A stretch of 64,000 bases of DNA, from positions 1 through 64,000 of the forward strand of contig JBBIMA010000008.1 in the NCBI GenBank assembly GCA_037444625.1, read 5' to 3'. The notes below the pieces were generated by a model. That model saw only the letters and a program-made list of their open reading frames with translations. It made no database searches and was not told where the DNA came from. This document shows, in pieces, positions 49,989-56,957 of this stretch. The DNA is from DTHT01 sp037444625. GTDB lineage: Bacteria; Acidobacteriota; Terriglobia; Bryobacterales; Bryobacteraceae. Each line of letters begins with the position of its first letter. Positions within the stretch are counted from its first letter, which is position 1. Made by a program: the position numbers and the translations under genes.

Positions 49989-51089
49989 TCAGAGATCCAT
50001 GGGCGGCAGGGCGTAGACCGACCGCCAGCCCGGACTCATCGGCTCCTTCAGGTACGGCTCCAGCTCGGCGGGATCGCGCAGGCTCACCATCGAGGCGGGC
50101 GGCACCCGTCCGGGCGGGAAGGCCTCCAGATACTCCTCGCAAAGCAAGGTGAGGTAGCGCAGGATGGCGGCCAGGGGCCGCTTGGCCTTGCGGGCCTCGC
50201 CCAGGGTCGGTTTGCCCACCACGCCCTCAGGCGTGCCCGCCATCTCGAAAGCGGCGTGTCCTTCGCCCTCGGACCAGCGGCTGGGCCGGCTGAAGGCGTC
50301 CACCGCGGTGTCCATGTGGCCGCCGGGCAACAGGGCCTTGGGTTCGGTCTCCACGGCGTAGCGCATGTCCACCATCTCGGGGAACAGCAGCAGCCCGACC
50401 GAGGTCTCGGCCTCGTCGGCGTGGATGAAGTTGGTGTCCCAGTCGCCGCCGCGCTCTTTGGTGCGCCACATCTCGCGGGTGGCCCGGTGCCAGTCAATCA
50501 CCCGGTAGATGCCGGGCAACTGGTAGCGCTTGGTGAACTGCTGGAGGGCGGCTTCCAGCACCCAGAGCTGGCCGTGGTTGTTGAGGATGATCTGCTTGCG
50601 GAAGCCGTCGTTCCACAGCCCGAGCATGACGTCAATCAGCAGCTCCTTGGCCACGTCCTCGCGCACGATGACGGTGCCCGGCATGCCCAGATGATGGGCG
50701 GGATGGCAGCCGTACATCAGCGGGGGCAGGGCCAGGGCCACCGGCCGGCCCTGCCGGGCGGTGTAGCGGCGCACGCCCTCGGCGATCATGCTGACGAACA
50801 GGGTGTCCATGGCCGAGACGGTGTGCTGGCCGTGCAGCTCGGTCGAGCCCACCGGGATGATCACGATGTCGTTCTTCTTGCGCTCCGCTTCGAGCTGGTG
50901 GCGCACGGTGGTCTGGATGTAACTGCCCGGCTTGGCCCACTCGCAGCCGCCCGGAGCGGGAATGCCGTAGTCGGCCAGGATGGCGTCCAGTTTGGCTTCG
51001 TCCGCCTCCCAGATTTCCTTTTTCATTCGCCCGACCGCGGTATCTTCGAAATACAGATCGGGCTGTTTAGTAGCCAACCATTGACTCAT
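49989..51089 (-). CDS. iolN: Creatininase-fold hydrolase, IolN-like (3-dehydro-scyllo-inosose hydrolase candidate)
   Basis: 366 residues, longer than creatininases (about 250). Metal-site blocks are IIPVGSTELHGQHTVSAMDT (E84, H86, D95), ILNNHGQLW (H172) and FIHADEAETS (H223, E228). The N-terminal extension with WEADEAKLDAILADYGIPAPGG and the C-terminal segment after residue 240 are not in ordinary creatininases. In Thermotoga maritima the equivalent enzyme opens the diketo-inositol ring to 5-keto-L-gluconate. Position between IolM- and IolO-like genes supports the same step here. Confidence 0.82.
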   Translation of the reverse strand: MSQWLATKQPDLYFEDTAVGRMKKEIWEADEAKLDAILADYGIPAPGGCEWAKPGSYIQTTVRHQLEAERKKNDIVIIPVGSTELHGQHTVSAMDTLFVSMIAEGVRRYTARQGRPVALALPPLMYGCHPAHHLGMPGTVIVREDVAKELLIDVMLGLWNDGFRKQIILNNHGQLWVLEAALQQFTKRYQLPGIYRVIDWHRATREMWRTKERGGDWDTNFIHADEAETSVGLLLFPEMVDMRYAVETEPKALLPGGHMDTAVDAFSRPSRWSEGEGHAAFEMAGTPEGVVGKPTLGEARKAKRPLAAILRYLTLLCEEYLEAFPPGRVPPASMVSLRDPAELEPYLKEPMSPGWRSVYALPPMDL

Positions 51090-51153
51090 CGTTTTTTCTC
51101 CTTCGACGACAATCCTGTGGCCGGGAGCGGCCGGACGGGCCGGCCGCCGCCCC

Positions 51154-52335
51154 TCAGAACACGCAGGTGATCTTGCAATGCGTCTTGTCGGTCTGGAGAA
51201 GCACGATGTGATCGGGAACCTCCTCCAGTCCGACCTTCTTGGTGATGATGGGCGTGATGTCCATGCCCGAGGCCATGCAACTGATGACGCGCGGGAAGGT
51301 GCCGTAGCCGGAGTGGCCCTGGGCGCCGGCGATCTTGGCTTTCTTGACCTCGTAGACCTCGCAGTTGATGGGCGGGTTGATGGGAGCCCGGGCCACCAGG
51401 ACCACCTTGGCCCCCACGAACTTGCCGTACCAGATGGCGTCCTCGATCTGGGGGAGGACCCTGTCGGGCAAGCCGGTGGCTTCCAGGTAAAGGGCGGCGC
51501 CCAGGCCTCCGGTGTACTGGAGCACTTTCTCGGCGAAGTTTTCCGTCAGGGGGTTGATGACGTGATCGGCGCCCAGGCGCCGGCCGAGCTGCCCGCGGCT
51601 CTCGGAGGGCTCGCTCAGGATCACCTTGGCCGCTCCGGCCCGTTTCATCACGGCCACGGCCGCCAGGCCGATGGGACCGCCGCCGCAGATCACGGCGTGA
51701 TCGCCCGGCCGGATGCCGCCGCCGCACTCGATGACCGCATTGTAGGCCACCGAGGTCGGCTCGACCAGGCTCCCCGCCAGGAACAGGTCCGTGCCCGAGT
51801 AGCGGTCTTGCAGCTCGGCCAGGCTCCAGAGGTAGCGGGCGTCCAGGGCGATATAACCGGCGAAAGCCCCCGGCACGCTGAAGCCCATCTCCTGAAGTTG
51901 CTCGCACTGGTTGGGATTGCCTTCGGCGCAGGGCCGGCAGTAGGAGCACCAGAACATCTCCTCGGCGCAGATCGGCTCGCCCGGTTCGAAGCGCCGGCCG
52001 GTGCGCTTGTTGAAGGCCCGCTCGCCGGCCTCCACCACCACGCCGGCCATCTCATGACCGAGCACCACGGGGAACGCGGTCAGTCCCGGGTAGAGGGTGT
52101 AGCCCTCGCTGTCGGTCTGGGCCATGTGGACGTCGCTGCCGCAGATGCCGCAGGCTTTCACCTGGACCAGACATTCGGTAGGGCCGATCTTGGGAACCTC
52201 CCTTTCCTCCAGCGAGAGCTTGGGATATCTCCAGACGTAACTTCCCAAGTAAGTGAGTTTCCCGTCAATGTCCTTGGGGCCCAGCCGGAAGCCCGGCTTG
52301 GGCTGCCATTGGGCCGACAGAACCACAGTCTTCAT
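51154..52335 (-). CDS. iolM: Zinc alcohol dehydrogenase, IolM-like (scyllo-inosose 3-dehydrogenase candidate)
   Basis: 393 residues, medium-chain dehydrogenase/reductase. Catalytic zinc ligands are C65 in GICGSDVH and H94-E95 in VLGHEMAG; structural zinc is held by C130, C133, C136 and C144. The nucleotide fold is ICGGGPIGLAA (residues 216-226). Unlike most family members it has an N-terminal extension (GPKDIDGKLTYLGSYVWRYP), also a feature of the Thermotoga enzyme, which has nearly the same length. It would oxidise scyllo-inosose to the diketone cleaved by IolN. AAGGAGG precedes the ATG. Confidence 0.82.
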   Translation of the reverse strand: MKTVVLSAQWQPKPGFRLGPKDIDGKLTYLGSYVWRYPKLSLEEREVPKIGPTECLVQVKACGICGSDVHMAQTDSEGYTLYPGLTAFPVVLGHEMAGVVVEAGERAFNKRTGRRFEPGEPICAEEMFWCSYCRPCAEGNPNQCEQLQEMGFSVPGAFAGYIALDARYLWSLAELQDRYSGTDLFLAGSLVEPTSVAYNAVIECGGGIRPGDHAVICGGGPIGLAAVAVMKRAGAAKVILSEPSESRGQLGRRLGADHVINPLTENFAEKVLQYTGGLGAALYLEATGLPDRVLPQIEDAIWYGKFVGAKVVLVARAPINPPINCEVYEVKKAKIAGAQGHSGYGTFPRVISCMASGMDITPIITKKVGLEEVPDHIVLLQTDKTHCKITCVF

Positions 52336-52373
52336 CGCAAAGCCTCCTTCGTCAGAGTGTCCGATAAAACCTT

Positions 52374-52427
52374 CGCCGGCCGGCTCGCACCGCGCGAGGG
52401 GGAATGAGACCCGCCGCCGGCCGGCTC
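52374..52427. repeat. 13-base direct repeat flanking the iolM leader
   Basis: CGCCGGCCGGCTC occurs at 52374-52386 and 52415-52427, around the 90-base gap between the binding-protein stop and iolM. Each copy contains the palindrome GCCGGCCGGC. It may be chance in GC-rich DNA. Confidence 0.35.
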
Positions 52428-53364
52428 AACGCAAAAACTCATGGGCGTTCTCCCGGGTGACGAGGGCGGTGCCGACGTCCACGAACTTCTCGACCGGCTG
52501 CCCGCGGGCCGCTTTGATCGCCTCCTCGATCGCCCGCCGCCCGATGCGCTCCGGATACTGGGCCATGACGGCGTTCATCCGCCCGGCCAGGACGGCTCGC
52601 ACCGCCTCGCGCCCGGCGTCGAATCCCACCAGCACGATCCGGCCGGTGAGGTTGCGGGCCGCGATCGCCTCCATGGCGCCCAGCGCCATCTGGTCGTTGG
52701 TGGCGAAGACCGCCTTCAGATCGGGATGGCGGGTGAGCAGGTTCTCCATGACGCTCATGCCCAGGGCGCGCTCGCTGTTGGCGGGCTGCGCGCCCACCCA
52801 CTGGATGCCGGGCGCTTTCGAGACCACTTCCTGGAAGCCGGCCAGGCGGTCCTCCTGCGTGGCCACCCCCAGCACGCCCCGGATCACGGCCACCTTGCCC
52901 CGCCCGCCCAGGGCGCGCAGCACGTACTCGCCGGCCATCCGTCCGCCCAGGCGGTTGTCAATGCCGACGAAGCCCACCCGGTGAGGCCAGGGCACGTCGG
53001 TGTCCACGATCAGGACCGGGATGCCGGCCGCGCGCGCCTTCTCGAGCACCGGCAGGACTTCGGCCACTCCGGCCGGGGCCACCGCCAGGGCGGAGACCTT
53101 CTTGAGCACCTGGTCCTCCAGGATGGCCACCTGCTGGTCAATGTTGATCTCCCGCTCGGGGGCCAGCACGGCCAGCCGGACCTCGGGATCGCGGCGGGCG
53201 GCTTGCTCGGCGCCGGCCTTCAGGCGCTGCCAGAATTCGCTGTCCAGGGCCTTGGTGACCAGAACAATTTCCAGCTTCTTGTTTTGACCAGACCGCCCGC
53301 AGCCCCAACCCGGCAGCAAAGCCGCCGCCACCAAGGCGCTCAGAACCCCGGCCGACCGTCTCAT
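52426..53364 (-). CDS. Sugar ABC transporter substrate-binding lipoprotein (RbsB type)
   Basis: 312 residues. A lipobox LLPGWGC (Cys22) anchors it. The periplasmic-binding fold is shown by EIVLVTKALDSEFWQRLKAGAEQAA, IDQQVAILEDQVLKKVSALAVAP, IPVLIVDTDVPW, VGIDNRLGGRMAGEYV, VFATNDQMALGAMEAI and IVLVGFDAGREAVRAVLAG. Family members bind ribose, galactose or inositol. Neighbouring iolG, iolM, iolN and iolO make inositol the likely ligand. It is three bases downstream of the permease gene. Confidence 0.85.
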   Translation of the reverse strand: MRRSAGVLSALVAAALLPGWGCGRSGQNKKLEIVLVTKALDSEFWQRLKAGAEQAARRDPEVRLAVLAPEREINIDQQVAILEDQVLKKVSALAVAPAGVAEVLPVLEKARAAGIPVLIVDTDVPWPHRVGFVGIDNRLGGRMAGEYVLRALGGRGKVAVIRGVLGVATQEDRLAGFQEVVSKAPGIQWVGAQPANSERALGMSVMENLLTRHPDLKAVFATNDQMALGAMEAIAARNLTGRIVLVGFDAGREAVRAVLAGRMNAVMAQYPERIGRRAIEEAIKAARGQPVEKFVDVGTALVTRENAHEFLR

Positions 53365-53367
53365 TCC

Positions 53368-54333
53368 TCACCTCCCCCCGGCCGCGCGCTGCCGCACCAC
53401 GTCCACCCAGACCGCCGCCACGATCACCGCCCCGATCACCACCGTCTGCCAGTACGCCGACACGTTCATCAGGTTCAATCCGTTGCGCAACACGCCCATG
53501 ATCAGTGCGCCCACCAGCGTCCCCAGCACCGTGCCCACCCCGCCGAAGAAACTCGCCCCGCCGATGATCACCGCCGCGATCGAATCCAGTTCCGCCCCCG
53601 CCCCGGCCAGCGGGAAACCGGAGTTCATCCGCCCGGCCAGCACCACCGCCCCCGCGCCGGCCGTCAGCCCGCTCAGCGTGTAGGCCAGGATCAGCCGCCC
53701 GTCCACCGGCACTCCGCAAAGCAGGGCCGCCTGCCGGTTGCCCCCGATGGCGTACAGGTCCCGGCCGGGCGTGGTGCGCGTCAACAGCAGATGGAAGATC
53801 AGGCAGAAGCCCACCACCACCGCCACCGGCGCCGGAATGCCCCACAGCGCGCCCGCCCCCCAGTAGCGAAATCCGGCCGGCAGCTCGGAGATCGGGAAGC
53901 CTCCGGTGATCACCAGAGCCAGCCCCCGGGCCACGTTCATCATGCCCAGGGTCGGGATGAAAGGATGCGGCAGCCGCAGCTTGGTGTACAGCAAGCCGTT
54001 CACCGCCCCCAGCCCCGCCCCCGCGCCCAGCGCCAGCGCAATGCCCAGGGCCGAAGGCGCGCCCGCCTTCAGCGCCAGCGCCGCCAGCACGCAGCACAGG
54101 CCCAGGATCGAACCCACCGAAAGGTCAATGCCCGCCGTAATGATGACCACCAACTGCCCCAGCGCCAGCAGAGCGTTCACCGCCGACTGCCGGAAGACGT
54201 TGAGCAGGTTGTCCAGGCTGAGGAAATGTTCCGACAGCAGGCTGAGCGCCGCGCACATCAGCACCAGCGCCAGCAAGGGCCCGAAGCGGCGCAGGGCCTG
54301 GGCGGCGGTCCGCGACCACAAGCCTCCGCTCAC
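53368..54333 (-). CDS. Sugar ABC transporter permease (RbsC type)
   Basis: 321 residues with about eight to ten membrane segments. Family landmarks are FLSLDNLLNVFRQSAVNALLALGQLVVIITAGIDLSVGSILGL, NGLLYTKLRLPHPFIPTLGMMNVARGLALVITGG and AVIIGGASFFGGVGTVLGTLVGALIMGVLRNGLNLM. It forms the channel homodimer with the tandem ATPase. Its start overlaps the ATPase stop by four bases. Confidence 0.9.
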   Translation of the reverse strand: MSGGLWSRTAAQALRRFGPLLALVLMCAALSLLSEHFLSLDNLLNVFRQSAVNALLALGQLVVIITAGIDLSVGSILGLCCVLAALALKAGAPSALGIALALGAGAGLGAVNGLLYTKLRLPHPFIPTLGMMNVARGLALVITGGFPISELPAGFRYWGAGALWGIPAPVAVVVGFCLIFHLLLTRTTPGRDLYAIGGNRQAALLCGVPVDGRLILAYTLSGLTAGAGAVVLAGRMNSGFPLAGAGAELDSIAAVIIGGASFFGGVGTVLGTLVGALIMGVLRNGLNLMNVSAYWQTVVIGAVIVAAVWVDVVRQRAAGGR

Positions 54334-55832
54334 GGCAGGCCTCCGGTAGCCAGGCGCATGACGGCCTCCTCGCCGGCTTGGGCGCGGTCCAGCTCGCCGG
54401 CGATTCGCCCCCGATGCATCACCAGGACGCGGTCGGCCAGGCCGAGAACTTCCTCCAGCTCGGAGGAGACCAGAATCACGCCCGCGCCGCGCGCCGCCAG
54501 GCCGCGGATCAGCTCGTAGATCTCGGCTTTGGCCCCCACGTCAATGCCCCGGGTGGGCTCGTCCAGCAGGAAGATCGAGGCCTCCGCCAGCAGCCAGCGG
54601 GCCAGTACGACCTTCTGCTGGTTGCCGCCGCTCAGGCGGTTGACCGGTTCCTCCAGACCCGGGGCCCGCAGGCGAAGCTCAGCCGCCATGCGCTCGCTCC
54701 GCCGGCGCTCGTGATCGCCCCGGATGCGCAAGCCCCGCTCGGAGGCCAGCACGATGTTCCAGATGACGGGAGCGCCCGGAATCAAGCCCTTGCTCTTGCG
54801 GTCGTCCGGGATCAGGGCCATGCCATGGCGGATGGCGTCCCGGGGGGATCGAATGCGAACCGGCCGGCCCTGGATCCACAGGCGCCCGGCCTCGTGCGGG
54901 GCGGCGCCGAAGAGGGCCTCCAGCAGTTCGGTTCGCCCGGCGCCGACCAGGCCGGCCAGGCCCAGAATCTCGCCCCGCCGCAGGGAGAAAGTAACGTCCT
55001 GGAAACGGCCCCGGGCGGAGAATCCCTCCACCCGCAGAAGTTCCTCGGCCTGGCGGGGGCGGGCAGCGGCGGGAGGAAACTGCTCTGGCGCGGCTCGCCC
55101 GACCATGTGCCGCACCAGCTCCTCGGGCGGCATCTCGGCCACCGGCGCGGAGGCCACGCGCCGGCCGTCGCGCAGCACCGTGACGCGCTCGGCGGTTTGG
55201 TAGATCTCCTTCAGCCGGTGCGTGATGTAGATCACGCTCACCCCCCGTTGCTTGAGGCGCGCAATGACCTCGAACAGGCGGCCGGCCTCGCGCTCCGACA
55301 GGGCGGCGGTAGGTTCGTCCATGATGACCAGGCGGGCCTGGAAGGCCAGCGCCCGGGCGATCTCAACCAGTTGCTGCTCGCCCACGCTCAACTCCCCTGC
55401 CGGGCGGCGGGGGTCTATCGGCCGGCCCAGTTGCTCGAGCAGCTCGCCCGCCCGCCGGTGGATCTCCTCCCAGCGCACCCAACCCAACGGACCGGGCCGG
55501 CTGGGCCGCCGGCCCAAAAAGATGTTCTCGCCCGCGCTCAGTTGCGGGGCCAGCGCCAGCTCCTGGTGCACGAAAGCGATGCCCATCTGTTGAGCCCGCC
55601 GGGGGGTCAGGTCGCCCGCCGGGCGGCCCTCCCAGAGAATCTCGCCTCGGTCGGCTTTCAGCACGCCGCTGGCGATGTTCATGAGGGTGGACTTGCCGGC
55701 GCCGTTCTCGCCCACCAGGCCGTGGACCTCGCCCGGCAGGACCTGGAAGTTGACCTCGCGCAGGGCGCCCACGCCGCCGAAGCTTTTGCAGATGCCTCGC
55801 ATCTCAAGCAGCGGCGCGGTCATGGCCGGCAA
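54330..55832 (-). CDS. Sugar ABC transporter tandem ATP-binding protein (RbsA/MglA type)
   Basis: 500 residues with two ABC domains. Domain 1 has Walker A GENGAGKST (41-49), signature LSVGEQQLVEIARAL and Walker B LVIMDEPTAALSE. Domain 2 has the degenerate P-loop GLAGLVGAGRTELLEALFG usual for this class, signature LSGGNQQKVVLARWLL and FLLDEPTRGIDVGAKAEIY. It energises the RbsC-type permease. Its start lies 29 bases inside the lacI gene, so translation of regulator and transporter is probably coupled. Confidence 0.92.
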   Translation of the reverse strand: MPAMTAPLLEMRGICKSFGGVGALREVNFQVLPGEVHGLVGENGAGKSTLMNIASGVLKADRGEILWEGRPAGDLTPRRAQQMGIAFVHQELALAPQLSAGENIFLGRRPSRPGPLGWVRWEEIHRRAGELLEQLGRPIDPRRPAGELSVGEQQLVEIARALAFQARLVIMDEPTAALSEREAGRLFEVIARLKQRGVSVIYITHRLKEIYQTAERVTVLRDGRRVASAPVAEMPPEELVRHMVGRAAPEQFPPAAARPRQAEELLRVEGFSARGRFQDVTFSLRRGEILGLAGLVGAGRTELLEALFGAAPHEAGRLWIQGRPVRIRSPRDAIRHGMALIPDDRKSKGLIPGAPVIWNIVLASERGLRIRGDHERRRSERMAAELRLRAPGLEEPVNRLSGGNQQKVVLARWLLAEASIFLLDEPTRGIDVGAKAEIYELIRGLAARGAGVILVSSELEEVLGLADRVLVMHRGRIAGELDRAQAGEEAVMRLATGGLP

Positions 55833-56829
55833 GGGGTGCGGTGGACTGGCGGAGGATGAGTTCTCCGGGGACGCGCAGCAACTGGGCCGCCTGGGCGCCC
55901 TCGAGCAGCTCGAACAAGGTCTCCATGGCCAGGCGGCCCATTTGGGCTTTGGGTTGGCGCACGGTAGTCAAGGGCGGATCGGTGAACTGAGCGACGAACA
56001 GATCGTCGAAACCCACCAGCGAGATGTCCTGCGGCACGCGCAAGCCGGCCTCCCGAACGGCCCGGAGCGCACCCAGGGCCGACATATCGTTGTAGCAGAA
56101 CACGGCCGTGGGCCGCTCGGGAAGCGCCAGCAGCTTCTGCATGGCGGCCCAGCCGCCTTCCGGGCGGCCGTCGCCGTGGGCCACCAGTTCCGGCTGGAAG
56201 GGGAGGCCGGCGCAGTCCAGGGCCTCGCGATAGCCGGCGAAGCGCTCGGTGTCGGACTGATAGCCGAAACGGTCGCCCAGGTAACCGATGCGGCGGTGGC
56301 CCAGGGCGATGAGGTGCTGGACGGCCTGGCGGCTGGCTTCCAGGTTGGCGATCATGACCGAGTGGACGAACTCGCCGGGGTGCTGGTTGTTGATGAGGAC
56401 GATGGGGACCTTCATGTTGGAGAGCATGGGGGTGTAGAGGGCGCCCACGCGGGAGGAAGTGACGATGATGCCGTCCACGCGCCGCTCGGCAAACGACTGC
56501 ACGACTTTCATCTCGCGTTCGGGCTGGGCGTTGGAGTTGGCCAGGAAGACCGAGTAGCCGCGGTCGTTGGCGGCTTCCTCGATGCCGCCGACGACTTCGG
56601 CCACGAAGGGGTCGGCGATGGTGGTGACGACGACGCCGATGGTCTGGGTGCGGCGGGTGACCAGGCTGCGAGCCACGGCGCTGGCGGTATAGCCTTTTTC
56701 CTGAGCGATTTGGCGGATTCGGGCGACGGTTTCGGGCTTGAGCAGGGGGCTGCCGCGGAGGGCGCGGGAGACGGTGGAATGGGAGACGCCGGCGGCGGCG
56801 GCGATGTCTTTGATGGAGAGCTTCCGCAA
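55804..56829 (-). CDS. LacI-family transcriptional regulator of the inositol locus
   Basis: 341 residues from TTG 56829; no ATG or GTG is available in frame. The N-terminal helix-turn-helix and hinge are LSIKDIAAAAGVSHSTVSRALRG...KGYTASAVARSLVTRRTQTIGV. The effector domain is RbsB-like (VVVTTIADPFVAEVVGGIEEAA, VPIVLINNQHPGE, PTAVFCYNDMSALGAL, ISLVGFDDLFVAQFTDPPLTTVRQP). It heads the ABC-iol operon and is divergent from the first TonB receptor. Operator-like sites at 56825-56838 and 56913-56926 suggest autoregulation and control of both directions. Confidence 0.9.
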   Translation of the reverse strand: MRKLSIKDIAAAAGVSHSTVSRALRGSPLLKPETVARIRQIAQEKGYTASAVARSLVTRRTQTIGVVVTTIADPFVAEVVGGIEEAANDRGYSVFLANSNAQPEREMKVVQSFAERRVDGIIVTSSRVGALYTPMLSNMKVPIVLINNQHPGEFVHSVMIANLEASRQAVQHLIALGHRRIGYLGDRFGYQSDTERFAGYREALDCAGLPFQPELVAHGDGRPEGGWAAMQKLLALPERPTAVFCYNDMSALGALRAVREAGLRVPQDISLVGFDDLFVAQFTDPPLTTVRQPKAQMGRLAMETLFELLEGAQAAQLLRVPGELILRQSTAPLAGHDRAAA

Positions 56830-56838
56830 ACGTGTCCA
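56825..56838 (-). promoter_or_regulatory. LacI-type operator O1 over the lacI start
   Basis: Read on the minus strand it is TGGACACGTTTGCG, directly after the lacI -10 box and covering the TTG start. It matches the site at 56913-56926 in 11 of 14 positions, around the central CG typical of LacI-family operators. Confidence 0.6.
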
Positions 56839-56867
56839 TGATAAGGCTTAGCCGTGCGGGCTGTCAA
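56838..56867 (-). promoter_or_regulatory. lacI promoter
   Basis: On the minus strand a perfect TTGACA (56867-56862), an 18-base spacer and TATCAT (56843-56838). The start codon lies eight bases beyond, so the transcript is nearly leaderless. The -35 is one arm of an inverted repeat shared with the divergent promoter. Confidence 0.6.
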
Positions 56868-56878
56868 GCCCCTTGACA
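56862..56878. repeat. Inverted repeat carrying two divergent -35 boxes
   Basis: TGTCAAG at 56862-56868 and CTTGACA at 56872-56878 are separated by CCC. Each arm contains TTGACA on one strand, so the promoters are placed back to back with five bases between their -35 boxes. Confidence 0.7.
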
Positions 56879-56902
56879 AGGGCTCGCCGCCGCCCGTATA
56901 AT
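56873..56902 (+). promoter_or_regulatory. Consensus sigma-70 promoter of the first TonB receptor
   Basis: TTGACA (56873-56878), an 18-base spacer and TATAAT (56897-56902): both hexamers are perfect. This is the best promoter in the window and would need a repressor to be silent. Operator O2 follows ten bases downstream. Confidence 0.8.
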
Positions 56903-56912
56903 TGGCCCGATC

Positions 56913-56926
56913 TGGAAACGTATGCA
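56913..56926 (+). promoter_or_regulatory. LacI-type operator O2 at the TonB receptor transcription start
   Basis: TGGAAACGTATGCA is a near match to the general LacI-family operator (TGxAAxCGxTTxCA). It begins ten bases after the -10 box, where bound repressor would block initiation. It has the same relation to its promoter as O1 has to the lacI promoter. Confidence 0.65.
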
Positions 56927-56957
56927 TAAACCAGCCCTCCAAAGGAGATTCCTCACT

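Noticed and set aside
49989..51089. True creatininase (creatinine amidohydrolase)
   Set aside because: The protein is over 100 residues longer than creatininases and sits between inositol-pathway genes, so an IolN-type hydrolase is the better fit.
45811..52335. Bacillus-type inositol pathway (iolB, iolC, iolD, iolE)
   Set aside because: No ThDP-dependent hydrolase (IolD), inosose dehydratase (IolE) or isomerase (IolB) is present. The zinc dehydrogenase and creatininase-fold hydrolase fit the IolM/IolN route instead.
56922..56957. ATG 56922 as start of TonB receptor 1
   Set aside because: It lies within the operator-like site, has no ribosome binding site and puts extra residues before the signal peptide. 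ATG 56958 has AAAGGAGA at the right distance.
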